Below are positions 9,234-17,335 of a DNA stretch of 64,000 bases, in pieces; position 1 is the first letter of the stretch; every line of letters begins with the position of its first letter. The stretch lies in contig NZ_CP063982.1 in assembly GCF_022811525.1 (NCBI RefSeq), positions 1,860,001 to 1,924,000 of the forward strand, read 5' to 3'. Under the pieces are notes generated by a model. That model searched no databases. It saw only the letters and a program-made list of their open reading frames with translations, and was not told where the DNA came from. The position numbers and the translations under genes were made by a program. The DNA is from Orrella daihaiensis. Lineage in GTDB: Bacteria; Pseudomonadota; Gammaproteobacteria; Burkholderiales; Burkholderiaceae_B.

Positions 9234-10220
9234 TCACATACGCGCAACCACAGAACCCCAGGTAAATCCGCCACCCACACCTTGCATCAGCACCTCATGA
9301 CCAGACTTTATCCGACCGTCACGACAAGCCTGATCAAGTGCCAGTGGCACGCTCGCTGCAGATGTGTTGGCATGCTGATCAACCGTGACCACGAGCTTGT
9401 CCATGGAACCGCCGAGTTTTTTTGCCAGAAAAGTCAATATTCGCAGATTTGCCTGATGAGGGATTAACCAATCGATGTCAGAGAGCTCAAGGCCAGCCTC
9501 GGCCACCGTGTCACGCGCTGACTGCTCCAGCACAGACACCGCCTGCTTAAACACAGCCTGACCATCCATGCGCAAAAAAGGATCACCAGTGACCTGACCG
9601 TGCGCGACTGACCCCGGCACACACAAGATGTTGGTCAGGCTACCATCCGCATGTAGTTGGGCAGCCTGAATGCCAGGCTCATCGGATGCTTGCAGCACGA
9701 CCGCACCGGCACCATCACCAAAAAGTACGCAAGTACCACGATCCTGCCAATCAAGAATTCGGGAAAACACCTCTGCGCCTATCACTAAAGCGCATCTGGC
9801 TCGACCAGCTTTAATGAAACTATCCGCGGTCGTCAACGCATAGACGAATCCGCTACACACGGCTTGAACATCGAACGCTGCCGCACCACGGTTACCCAAT
9901 TTGGCTTGCACCATGCAGGCGGTGCTGGGAAACACAAAGTCTGGCGTCGAGGTGGCAAGGATAATCAGGTCAAGGTCCGCAGCTGTCTTACCAGCACTAG
10001 CCAGAGCATTTTGAGCGGCTTTGACCGCAAGGTCACTGGTTTTAGTGCTGTCATCAGCAATGTGGCGCTGTTTAATCCCCGTGCGCGAGACAATCCATTC
10101 ATCAGATGTCTCTACACCCTTTTTGGCAAGCCTTTGGGCAAGATCATTGTTCGTAACGATCTCATCAGGCAAGTAACTGCCCGTGCCAATGATTCGGGAA
10201 TACTGAACAGTAGCTGTCAT
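9234..10220 (-). CDS. fabH: 3-oxoacyl-ACP synthase III (FabH)
   Basis: Initiates fatty-acid synthesis by condensing an acyl-CoA primer with malonyl-ACP. The Cys-His-Asn triad is present: Cys in QAVCSGFVYAL, His in IPHQANLRI and Asn in HANTSAASVP. The start at ATG 10220 (MTATVQYSRI) has GAGGATCTC just upstream; the longer frame would start at TTG with no ribosome site. The 328-residue product is family-typical. It is followed after a short gap by fabD and preceded by plsX. Confidence 0.95.
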   Translation of the reverse strand: MTATVQYSRIIGTGSYLPDEIVTNNDLAQRLAKKGVETSDEWIVSRTGIKQRHIADDSTKTSDLAVKAAQNALASAGKTAADLDLIILATSTPDFVFPSTACMVQAKLGNRGAAAFDVQAVCSGFVYALTTADSFIKAGRARCALVIGAEVFSRILDWQDRGTCVLFGDGAGAVVLQASDEPGIQAAQLHADGSLTNILCVPGSVAHGQVTGDPFLRMDGQAVFKQAVSVLEQSARDTVAEAGLELSDIDWLIPHQANLRILTFLAKKLGGSMDKLVVTVDQHANTSAASVPLALDQACRDGRIKSGHEVLMQGVGGGFTWGSVVARM

Positions 10221-10245
10221 GAGATCCTCATATGGCAATCGCCAT

Positions 10246-11292
10246 CTACTTCGTGCCAGTCTGGTGGCGCGTTAAATCAACGACTGTACTGGCAATCCGG
10301 TCCAGCACACCTGCTTGCACCGCATCGTGAGCTCGCTGCAAGGCATGCCGGAAAGCATAGTCATCGGCTGATCCGTGACTCTTGAATACGATGCCACGCA
10401 ACCCCAAAAGAGCCGCGCCATTGTAGCGACGGTTGTCTACCCTGCGACGAAAACGATTCAGCACGGGTCTGACAACCAAACCAGCCAGTTTGGTGAGCGT
10501 ACTACGATAAAACTCTTCACGAATCATGCTGCCCAGCATGTGCGCCAAGCCCTCAACCGATTTGAGAACCACGTTGCCAACGAACCCATCACAGACCACC
10601 ACATCAACGGTGCCCTTGAAAATATCGTTGCCCTCGACATTACCGTAAAAATTCAGAGGACTTGCACGCAAAAGCTCAGCTGCCTGCTTGACCACTTCAT
10701 TACCTTTGATGATTTCTTCGCCGATGTTCAACAGCCCTACTGATGGCAGTCGGCCCGTATCTGCCGTTTGGGCAAGCGCCGTACCCATCATCGCAAATTG
10801 CAACAAATGTTCAGCCGTGCAATCAACGTTGGCACCGAGATCGAGCATTGTGGTGGCGCCACCTTTCTGGTTGGGCATGGCGGTGGCAATTGCTGGTCGG
10901 TCGATGCCCTCAAGGGTTTTGAGTACGTATCGGGAAATAGCCATTAAGGCGCCCGTGTTACCAGCCGAAACACATGCTTGGGCCTGACCGGACTTTACTG
11001 CCTCAATGGCAACACGCATGGAGGAGTTTTTCTTTCGCCGCAGTGCGACCTCCACCGGGTCGTCCATGGCAACGACTTCACTGGCGTGTTCTATCTCGAC
11101 CCGAGAATAATCAGCACCCGCATACTGAGCTTTATAGCCCTCTAGCGCAGCTTCAATTTGGGGTGTGTCTCCCACAAGCAACAGTGAGGCTTGCGGATTT
11201 CTTTCGAGGAAAGCCAAGGAGGCAGGGATGGTCGCTGGGATCCCAACGTCACCACCCATGCAATCAACAGCGATGCGAACGGACTTGGTCAC
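10246..11292 (-). CDS. plsX: Phosphate acyltransferase PlsX
   Basis: Converts acyl-ACP to acyl-phosphate for membrane phospholipid synthesis via PlsY. The N-terminal RIAVDCMGGDVGIPATIPA segment and the internal SAGNTGALMAI and VVCDGFVGNVVLKSVEG blocks are diagnostic. The start codon is GTG at 11292 because the conserved N-terminus leaves no alternative; no clear Shine-Dalgarno is seen. It lies between rpmF and fabH, as in Escherichia coli. Its 348 residues match the family. Confidence 0.95.
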   Translation of the reverse strand: MTKSVRIAVDCMGGDVGIPATIPASLAFLERNPQASLLLVGDTPQIEAALEGYKAQYAGADYSRVEIEHASEVVAMDDPVEVALRRKKNSSMRVAIEAVKSGQAQACVSAGNTGALMAISRYVLKTLEGIDRPAIATAMPNQKGGATTMLDLGANVDCTAEHLLQFAMMGTALAQTADTGRLPSVGLLNIGEEIIKGNEVVKQAAELLRASPLNFYGNVEGNDIFKGTVDVVVCDGFVGNVVLKSVEGLAHMLGSMIREEFYRSTLTKLAGLVVRPVLNRFRRRVDNRRYNGAALLGLRGIVFKSHGSADDYAFRHALQRAHDAVQAGVLDRIASTVVDLTRHQTGTK

Positions 11293-11339
11293 GAAAAACG
11301 GACGGGATCGAGCGAGTCCCGCAGTAAATTAATCGTGAC

Positions 11340-11522
11340 TTATTCGTCTGACTTGGTCTTCAAAACCTTGCGACCACGATAAAACCCATTCGGGCTGATG
11401 TGGTGACGCAGATGCAATTCGCCAGTATTGGGCTCAATTGCGGTAGGTGGATTAGTCAAAAAATCGTGCGAGCGATGCATGCCACGCTTCGATGGGGTTT
11501 TCTTGTTTTGCTGGACAGCCAT
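11340..11522 (-). CDS. rpmF: 50S ribosomal protein L32
   Basis: A 60-residue basic protein of the large ribosomal subunit. It starts MAVQQNKKTPSKRGMHRSHD, the universal L32 opening, and has the HLRHHISPNGFYRGRKV core. A strong TAGGAG lies upstream of the ATG. The cysteines of zinc-binding L32 forms are absent, so this is the zinc-independent type. It sits between yceD and plsX in the conserved cluster linking translation and lipid synthesis. Confidence 0.97.
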   Translation of the reverse strand: MAVQQNKKTPSKRGMHRSHDFLTNPPTAIEPNTGELHLRHHISPNGFYRGRKVLKTKSDE

Positions 11523-11593
11523 GATAACTCCTAATAGTAGACCGGATTGTACGTCAATCCAGCCCTGTAAAAATCAAACTTGCGACCCAAACA

Positions 11594-12220
11594 TCACTTC
11601 GAATCGCGCTTTAAGCCTTCAAGCACCTTGAATGGCGACTCTCGCTTAACCTGCTCAACCGGATCGCCAGCGGATGTTTTGGCCGGCTCACACGTTTCGT
11701 GCTTTGGCACATAAGGAATCGCAAGAATCAATTGATCCTCTACGAGTCCCAACAAATCAATCGGGCCGTCTGCGACCAACGGCTCGGGCGCATCGGGGTC
11801 TGCTTCGTCAACCGAGTCAGACGCGTTGGCTTTGGCCTCATTCGGAAACAACTCGAACTCCACTGTTTCGTCAATCACAAACGGCATGACACCAAGACAA
11901 CGCTGGCATATCAACGTCACGACAGCCTGCACCTTCAACCACACTCTAGGTCGCCTACCTTGCTGACTTGAACCTTTGAACTCGTACCATACCGCACCGG
12001 TTGCATCCTGCTCGATATCGGCAAGCTCGCGAATGTGATGCTGGGCGGGCAAATCTTGCACCAATCGAGAAAGGCGAACAATTGGAAACACGCCAGCTAC
12101 AGACCCGTTATTGCGCGCCAACTGGTTCAAATCGATTTTTGGAGGAAGCCCAAAGCTCGATTTGCACTTAGCCTGACACTGCGCTCGCCAATCTTTGTCC
12201 GACGCTGGCAACCCGCTCAT
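11594..12220 (-). CDS. yceD: YceD/DUF177 protein (23S rRNA accumulation protein family)
   Basis: Member of the DUF177 family, linked to 23S rRNA accumulation in plants and bacteria and nearly always encoded before rpmF. The core contains the paired cysteines LICQRCLGVM (Cys105, Cys108), the hallmark of the family, then an acidic stretch (SVDEADPDAPEP). The conserved LVEDQLILAIPYVPKHETC segment follows. ATG 12220 gives an N-terminus about 30 residues longer than the usual family start near KIDLNQLARNNG, where no good ATG exists; the true start is uncertain. Biochemical role remains poorly known for the whole family. Confidence 0.88.
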   Translation of the reverse strand: MSGLPASDKDWRAQCQAKCKSSFGLPPKIDLNQLARNNGSVAGVFPIVRLSRLVQDLPAQHHIRELADIEQDATGAVWYEFKGSSQQGRRPRVWLKVQAVVTLICQRCLGVMPFVIDETVEFELFPNEAKANASDSVDEADPDAPEPLVADGPIDLLGLVEDQLILAIPYVPKHETCEPAKTSAGDPVEQVKRESPFKVLEGLKRDSK

Positions 12221-12302
12221 TAGAAATCGACCGTAAAAGTTAGCCTACTCAACATAAGCGGCAAAGCCCGTTATCATACCGTGAAATTCCTTGTTAATAC
12301 AA

Positions 12303-12923
12303 ATGCTTGCATCCGTGTCTGCCCATACCCAGCCGAACCTCATTCTTGCGTCGAGTTCACCCTACCGACAAGAAATGCTTTCGAGGCTAAATATTCCTTT
12401 TTCAAGCAAATCACCAGACGTGGACGAATCTATCCTGCCGGGAGAAACACCCCTGGTGTTAGCGCGCCGACTAGCGTTGAAAAAAGCGCGAGCCATTGCC
12501 CGCGAAGCACCCGAGGCGATCGTGATCGGCGCAGATCAGGTGCTTGACCTGCACGGCGTCGCCCTTGGAAAGCCCGGTAGCGCCGAGCAAGCTCGGCGGC
12601 AATTGAGTATGCTCAGCGGGCAGACAGTCATGTTTCACAGCGCACTTGCGCTGGTCACACCAAGCAGTGCTCGCATCAGAGTCAGCACTTGTAAAGCGAC
12701 TTTCCGACGGCTATCGGCAGTTCAAATTGAACACTACCTGCAGATCGATCAACCTTTTGACACAGCGGGTAGTGCCAAGGCAGAAAGTTTGGGTATCGCC
12801 CTTTTGTCTTCACTAGAAAGCAATGATCCCACAGCGATCATTGGCTTACCCCTCATTGAGCTGACTGATTTGCTAGCACTCGTCGGGCTGGACCCACTGA
12901 TTCCCAAGACATTCGATACTTAA
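12303..12923 (+). CDS. Maf-family nucleotide pyrophosphatase, YceF type
   Basis: A cytoplasmic pyrophosphatase hydrolysing non-canonical nucleotides; the YceF subgroup prefers m7GTP. Visible signatures are ILASSSPYRQEML, the SPDVDES block, AIVIGADQVL with the catalytic Asp, and the C-terminal GIALLSSLESNDPTAIIGLP segment. ATG 12303 is preferred to the TTG four codons earlier; no strong ribosome-binding site is seen. It is divergent from yceD, the same neighbour relation as yceF in enterobacteria, which supports the m7GTP subgroup. Substrate cannot be proven by sequence. Confidence 0.85.
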   Translation: MLASVSAHTQPNLILASSSPYRQEMLSRLNIPFSSKSPDVDESILPGETPLVLARRLALKKARAIAREAPEAIVIGADQVLDLHGVALGKPGSAEQARRQLSMLSGQTVMFHSALALVTPSSARIRVSTCKATFRRLSAVQIEHYLQIDQPFDTAGSAKAESLGIALLSSLESNDPTAIIGLPLIELTDLLALVGLDPLIPKTFDT

Positions 12924-12935
12924 CCACCTGTTCAA

Positions 12936-13655
12936 ATGCAAACTCAACACACTGGCATTCTCCATCTCATTCCTGTTGGTCTGTCTGAAGCGCCCATCGA
13001 CGCCTGGCTCCCGAGCCATGCTCAAACACAGGCCGCCACGCTAACTCATTACATCGCTGAGAACGCCAAAACGGCTAGGGCATTTCTCAAACTGTTGGCG
13101 CTTGAGCGGCCCATTCAGGAGATTGACATTCAAACTTTGAGCGCAAAGACCGACAGTCAAACGATCCGCAGCTGGTTAGCGCCCCTGCAAAACAACCAGT
13201 CAATCGGCTTGGTTTCTGAGGCCGGGTGCCCTGCTGTTGCTGATCCTGGTGCACGTGTGGTTGCCCTAGCGCACGAGCTCGGGGCATCGGTCAAGCCTTG
13301 GACTGGCCCCTCATCAATTATGCTCGGACTCATGGCCAGCGGGCTTGATGGTCAACGCTTTGCCTTTCACGGCTACGCACCCGTCAAACCAGATGAACGT
13401 AGCCGTCAGCTCAAGCAGTGGGAACAACTATCTGCACGTCTGTCGCAGACACAAATCCTGATTGAGACGCCCTATCGTAACGCCGCCATGTTCGACAGCT
13501 TGCTGCAGACACTAAACCCCAAGACCAGGCTATGCGTGGCCAGCGACCTTACAGGTTCACATGAATGGATACGAACCATGACCGTCAATGAGTGGAAAAA
13601 ATCATCGAAACCCGAACTTACCGGCAAGCCAACTCTTTTCTTGTTTCAAGCGTAG
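12936..13655 (+). CDS. SAM-dependent methyltransferase, tetrapyrrole methylase/RsmI-like
   Basis: A 239-residue protein of the tetrapyrrole-methylase fold used by the 16S rRNA methyltransferase RsmI. The family pattern is seen in ILHLIPVGLS at the N-terminus, SIGLVSEAGCPAVADPGARV (the RsmI-type SAM site) and PSSIMLGLMASGL. It continues with RFAFHGYAPVKPDERSRQL and QILIETPYRN. It is shorter than true RsmI (about 280 aa) and lacks its C-terminal part, so it is an RsmI paralogue commonly encoded next to maf in betaproteobacteria. Substrate unknown. It begins 12 bases after maf and is likely co-transcribed. Confidence 0.82.
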   Translation: MQTQHTGILHLIPVGLSEAPIDAWLPSHAQTQAATLTHYIAENAKTARAFLKLLALERPIQEIDIQTLSAKTDSQTIRSWLAPLQNNQSIGLVSEAGCPAVADPGARVVALAHELGASVKPWTGPSSIMLGLMASGLDGQRFAFHGYAPVKPDERSRQLKQWEQLSARLSQTQILIETPYRNAAMFDSLLQTLNPKTRLCVASDLTGSHEWIRTMTVNEWKKSSKPELTGKPTLFLFQA

Positions 13656-13675
13656 GCTACGCAAATACCTGATGA

Positions 13676-14293
13676 TTATTTAAATCCGGCGCGCTTTGGT
13701 CGACAGTACCGCCAAAGGCGCCAGCCCAATAAAGCTGCTAACACCAGGCCGTAAATCGTAACTTCCAGAAAATCGTTCTTGCCAGCCTTGTGAAGCCAGT
13801 AATGAATGATCGACAACACTGCCACTAGATAAATCCAGCGATGCAACGCCTTCCAATAACGACCCATGGCTACCATTGCTCGATGACTCGAAGTCAATGC
13901 CATGCCTAGCATCACCAAAAAGGCCACGACACCTACTGTCACGAATGGCCTCTTGACAATGTCGAGTCCCATATCAGCGAGCACAAAGTTTTGTTCCCAC
14001 CATGCCCAGGCTAGCAGGTGCAATGTGGCATAGAAAAAAGTAAATAAACCACACATGCGACGAAGTCGGATCAGCGCTGGCTCATTGAGCCAGTCTCGCA
14101 GTGGTGAGACAAGCAAGGTCGCCATCAGGCATACCAGTGTCCAGGTGCCTGACGATCGAGTTAAAAACTCAGTGGGATTTACCGTCAATCCGTCCGTGAG
14201 CCCAAGATAAAACCACCGCAACAAGGGATACATCCCTGCTACAAAGAGCAGTGGTTTGGCCCATGCAATGTGCGTTGCAGAAAGAGTTGGCAC
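13676..14293 (-). CDS. msrQ: Heme-binding membrane subunit MsrQ
   Basis: The membrane quinol-to-MsrP electron donor of the periplasmic methionine sulfoxide reductase system. It is a ferric-reductase-like protein with about six hydrophobic helices and conserved histidines for heme b (for example FFYATLHLLAWAWW, SSHRAMVAMGRYWKALHRW and IIHYWLHKAGK). A longer frame to 14356 would overlap msrP by 62 bases. GTG 14293, just after the msrP stop, is the more economical start but lacks a clear ribosome site, so the exact N-terminus is open. It pairs with msrP immediately upstream. Confidence 0.9.
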   Translation of the reverse strand: MPTLSATHIAWAKPLLFVAGMYPLLRWFYLGLTDGLTVNPTEFLTRSSGTWTLVCLMATLLVSPLRDWLNEPALIRLRRMCGLFTFFYATLHLLAWAWWEQNFVLADMGLDIVKRPFVTVGVVAFLVMLGMALTSSHRAMVAMGRYWKALHRWIYLVAVLSIIHYWLHKAGKNDFLEVTIYGLVLAALLGWRLWRYCRPKRAGFK

Positions 14294-14294
14294 T

Positions 14295-15254
14295 TCAGTA
14301 GAACTTGGCCAGATCCATGCCGCTATACATTGAAGCCACTTGCTCCTCGTAGCCATTAAACATCAGTGTCTTGCGTCGCGGCGCAAAAAGTCCGCCTTCG
14401 CCGATGCGGCGTTCAGTGGCTTGACTCCAGCGTGGATGCGGCACAGTCGGATTCACATTCGAATAAAAGCCATATTCACGTGGCGCAGACTGCATCCAGC
14501 TCGATGTGGGCTGTTTTTCGGTCAACCGGATGGTGACAATCGACTTGGCCGACTTGAATCCATACTTCCAAGGCACGACGATACGTACCGGCGCACCATT
14601 CTGGTTCGGTAGCACCTCACCATACATTCCAAAGGTCAGCAGCGTTAGAGGATGCATGGCCTCATCCATCCTCAGACCTTCTCGATAAGGCCAATCGATG
14701 ACCGAGGACTTCAAGCCTGGCATCACTTCAGGTTGCATGTCAGTAATGAACTCGACGTACTTGGCATTGCCAGTGGGCTCAACCTTGCTGAGCAATGCCG
14801 ACAAGGGGTACCCAATCCAGGGAATAACCATGGACCAACCCTCCACACACCGCAGCCGATATATACGCTCTTGCATTGGCTCAAGCGCCAGAAGATCTTC
14901 AATGGCGTATGTTCCTGGTTTACCTACCTCACCCTCAACCTGGACACTCCAAGGGGAGACTTTCATCTGCCCGGCATAACGCTCAGGATCAGACTTGTCC
15001 ATGCCAAACTCGTAAAAATTATTGTAGGTGGTGGCCTGAACGCGTTCGGTGATTTTTTCCACCGACATAAACTCTGGGTTCGGTGTAGAGGGCAGCGCCG
15101 CCAGTGCACTGGCATGCGCCACCGATGAGGCAAATGGCCAAGCAAGGCCGCCTGCAACCATAGCGCCAGCCGACATGAAGCGCCGCCTGTTTTGCCAGAC
15201 TTCTTTGGGCGTTATTTCTGTTGCTTGAGGTTTAGGATATCGGTAAATGCCCAT
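14295..15254 (-). CDS. msrP: Periplasmic methionine sulfoxide reductase catalytic subunit MsrP
   Basis: A molybdopterin enzyme that repairs oxidised methionine in periplasmic proteins. A twin-arginine signal is visible (NRRRFMSAGAMVAGG followed by a hydrophobic run to VAHA). The molybdenum-ligand cysteine lies in YRLRCVEGWSMVIPW. The KYGFKSAKSIVTIRL and PHPRWSQATERRIGEG segments are family-specific. ATG 15254 has GGAGC seven bases upstream. The msrP-msrQ order is universal for this system. Length (319 aa) is normal. Confidence 0.95.
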   Translation of the reverse strand: MGIYRYPKPQATEITPKEVWQNRRRFMSAGAMVAGGLAWPFASSVAHASALAALPSTPNPEFMSVEKITERVQATTYNNFYEFGMDKSDPERYAGQMKVSPWSVQVEGEVGKPGTYAIEDLLALEPMQERIYRLRCVEGWSMVIPWIGYPLSALLSKVEPTGNAKYVEFITDMQPEVMPGLKSSVIDWPYREGLRMDEAMHPLTLLTFGMYGEVLPNQNGAPVRIVVPWKYGFKSAKSIVTIRLTEKQPTSSWMQSAPREYGFYSNVNPTVPHPRWSQATERRIGEGGLFAPRRKTLMFNGYEEQVASMYSGMDLAKFY

Positions 15255-15266
15255 GGCAAAGCTCCA

Positions 15267-15932
15267 CTATTTGATGCCACGCGTACGCGGCTTAAGCCAA
15301 TCATGCACACCAGCAACGCTATCAACAATATCAAGGTGCGGGTGCGTTCTGAGCTCAGACACCGGATGTGCGCCGTAGCTTACCCCAAGGCCGTGGATAC
15401 CAGCATTGGCAGCCATGCCGAGATCATGGGTTGTATCACCGATCATAACGGCAGCATCAGGCTTGGTGGCCAAGTCGGCCATGATCTCTAACAGCATCCG
15501 TGGGTTGGGTTTACCATGGGTTTCATCCGCACAACGCGTGACTGCAAAATATTGACCCAAGCCAGTGGAATGAAGTGCCCGATTCAAACCGACGCGACTT
15601 TTTCCCGTGGCCACCGCCATCATCACGCCCTGGTTACTTAAGGCGTCCAGCATTGGTATGACCCCATCAAAAAGCCGCAGTTCCATATCTTGGGTTAGGT
15701 AGTGATATCGGTAGCGTTCGAGGTATTTCTCCCGGTCTCGATTCGTCATCTTCGGAGCAAGGCGTTCCAAAGCCTCATCGAGCGACAACCCAATTACCCA
15801 GGCAGCGGCGTGATCATCAGGGACTTCAAACCCCATATCTCGACTGGCAGATTGGATCGCGCGCACAATCCCGCCGGTAGAGTCCATCAAAGTACCATCC
15901 CAGTCAAAAACAACTAACTCATACTGACTCAT
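15267..15932 (-). CDS. HAD-family phosphatase (phosphoglycolate phosphatase-like)
   Basis: A 221-residue HAD subfamily IA hydrolase. Motif I is FDWDGTLMDS, motif II is AVATGKSR, and motifs III/IV are GKPNPRMLL and MIGDTTHDLGMA. These make it a phosphoglycolate phosphatase or pyrophosphatase-type enzyme; substrate cannot be read from sequence. The ATG overlaps the rluC stop (TAATG), so it is translationally coupled to rluC, an arrangement common in Burkholderiales where it is annotated as an HAD-IA hydrolase. It precedes msrP on the same strand. Confidence 0.85.
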   Translation of the reverse strand: MSQYELVVFDWDGTLMDSTGGIVRAIQSASRDMGFEVPDDHAAAWVIGLSLDEALERLAPKMTNRDREKYLERYRYHYLTQDMELRLFDGVIPMLDALSNQGVMMAVATGKSRVGLNRALHSTGLGQYFAVTRCADETHGKPNPRMLLEIMADLATKPDAAVMIGDTTHDLGMAANAGIHGLGVSYGAHPVSELRTHPHLDIVDSVAGVHDWLKPRTRGIK

Positions 15933-16912
15933 TAGCCACCCTCACGGTTTTTGGTCGATTTTTTCGAGATGTCTTGAATAAATCCATGAAAAGAACCCGG
16001 CATCGGCGCTTCAAGCGCCAGGCGCTGTCCTGTCAGTGGGTGATCAAACGCCAAGCGCCAAGCATGCAGAAACATTCGTTTGATCCCTAGCTCGCGCCAA
16101 CTAGCTAGCTGCTCATCGCTTCCGTACTTGGTATCGCCTAATATCGGATGTCCGATCGAACTGAGATGCACTCGGATTTGATGAGTGCGCCCGGTACGTA
16201 GCTCACAATCGAGCAAAGCACAATCAACATAGCGCTCCACGCAAGTCACTATGGTGTGGGCTGGTTGCCCCTGTGGGTCAACCCGAACCCGACGCTCACC
16301 GCTAGCGGTCAGCCACTTGGTCAATGGTGCCTTCAGATGCTGCCGATCGTTTGCCACACGCCCTTCTACTAAAGCCAAGTAGTGTTTATTGACTTTGCCT
16401 TCACGCATCATTGCGTGCAATTTAACCAGTGCATTGCGTCGCTTTGCCAGCATCAAAAGGCCCGAGGTGTCCCGATCCAAACGATGCACAAGCTCAAGAA
16501 ACCTTAAATCTGGATTGGCAGCTCGTAAAGACTCGATCACGCCATGCGAGACACCACTGCCACCATGCACTGCCACGCCCGGCGGTTTATTGATCACCAA
16601 TATCGCATCATCTTGGTAGATCACTTCAAACGTTTTTGCTGGCGCTTCAGGTGCAGTCGAACTTGCCACCCTGATCGGCGGAATACGCACAACATCACCT
16701 AGCTGCAAACGGTAGTCAACCTGGCAACGCCCACGATTGACGCGGACTTGCCCGCCTCTGACTGCTTTGTACAGATGGCTTTTGGGTACCCCTTTACAGA
16801 GTCGAATCAGGAAATTATCGAGCCGTTGTCCCTCATGGGCCTCGGTCACCTCCACGAGCCGGGCTTGCACCTTCGGTTCAGTTACCGCTTCGCGAACGGG
16901 TAAATCGGGCAT
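15932..16912 (-). CDS. rluC: 23S rRNA pseudouridine synthase RluC
   Basis: Converts uridines 955, 2504 and 2580 (E. coli numbering) of 23S rRNA to pseudouridine. It has an N-terminal S4 RNA-binding domain (GQRLDNFLIRLCKGVPKSHL) and the RluA-family catalytic motif ELVHRLDRDTSGLLML with the active-site Asp. RTGRTHQIRVHLSSIGHPI lies further on. The encoded start at 16912 lacks a ribosome-binding site; a GTG at about residue 20 is possible. It is divergent from rne across a 423-base region; rluC-rne divergence is the standard proteobacterial arrangement. Distinguished from the RluD gene at 59294 by context. Confidence 0.92.
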   Translation of the reverse strand: MPDLPVREAVTEPKVQARLVEVTEAHEGQRLDNFLIRLCKGVPKSHLYKAVRGGQVRVNRGRCQVDYRLQLGDVVRIPPIRVASSTAPEAPAKTFEVIYQDDAILVINKPPGVAVHGGSGVSHGVIESLRAANPDLRFLELVHRLDRDTSGLLMLAKRRNALVKLHAMMREGKVNKHYLALVEGRVANDRQHLKAPLTKWLTASGERRVRVDPQGQPAHTIVTCVERYVDCALLDCELRTGRTHQIRVHLSSIGHPILGDTKYGSDEQLASWRELGIKRMFLHAWRLAFDHPLTGQRLALEAPMPGSFHGFIQDISKKSTKNREGG

Positions 16913-17335
16913 ATAATGCGCTTAGCCTAAAAAGGTCTGAAAAATCAGGCAGATGTTTAGAAGCGCCAACGGTTGGTCGCCTCCATCTCCCGGTGCCATT
17001 GTAACGACAGCACATTCAGATCGAGTGGCAAGCGGCTGGCTACGCAAATTGCGTGCCCCGGATGACGAAACGAATCGCAACAAGAAACTGTCAAATTTTC
17101 CGCATTAGGCGGCTTCAAAGCCTGATGTTGTCAGCGTTAGAGAACAATTGGTAAATCATTTGAATTCACAACGTAACTGGCTATTTAGCGGAATCTCAGG
17201 CTCCATATCGGGCTCGCCTGCCTGACGAATGTCGTCCCGCTACTTCGGCGGGCTTGTCTTGCGTTTCACAGAGGTCTCCATCGGCTTGCCATAGGCTGCG
17301 CAACAACTTGTTGCGCCAACCTACGGAGAGTTTGA
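16913..17335 (+). promoter_or_regulatory. Long divergent rluC/rne intergenic region with rne leader hairpins
   Basis: This 423-base non-coding stretch contains promoters for rluC (minus) and rne (plus) and a probable long 5' leader of rne mRNA. Two clear hairpins lie near the rne end: CCCGC-tacttcg-GCGGG-type at 17236-17252, and GCGCAAC-aactt-GTTGCGC at 17298-17316, extendable with AGG/CCT flanks. The second ends only about six bases before the GGAG ribosome-binding site. In enterobacteria, RNase E controls its own message through a structured leader; an analogous role is inferred here from position and structure, not homology. Confidence 0.55.
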
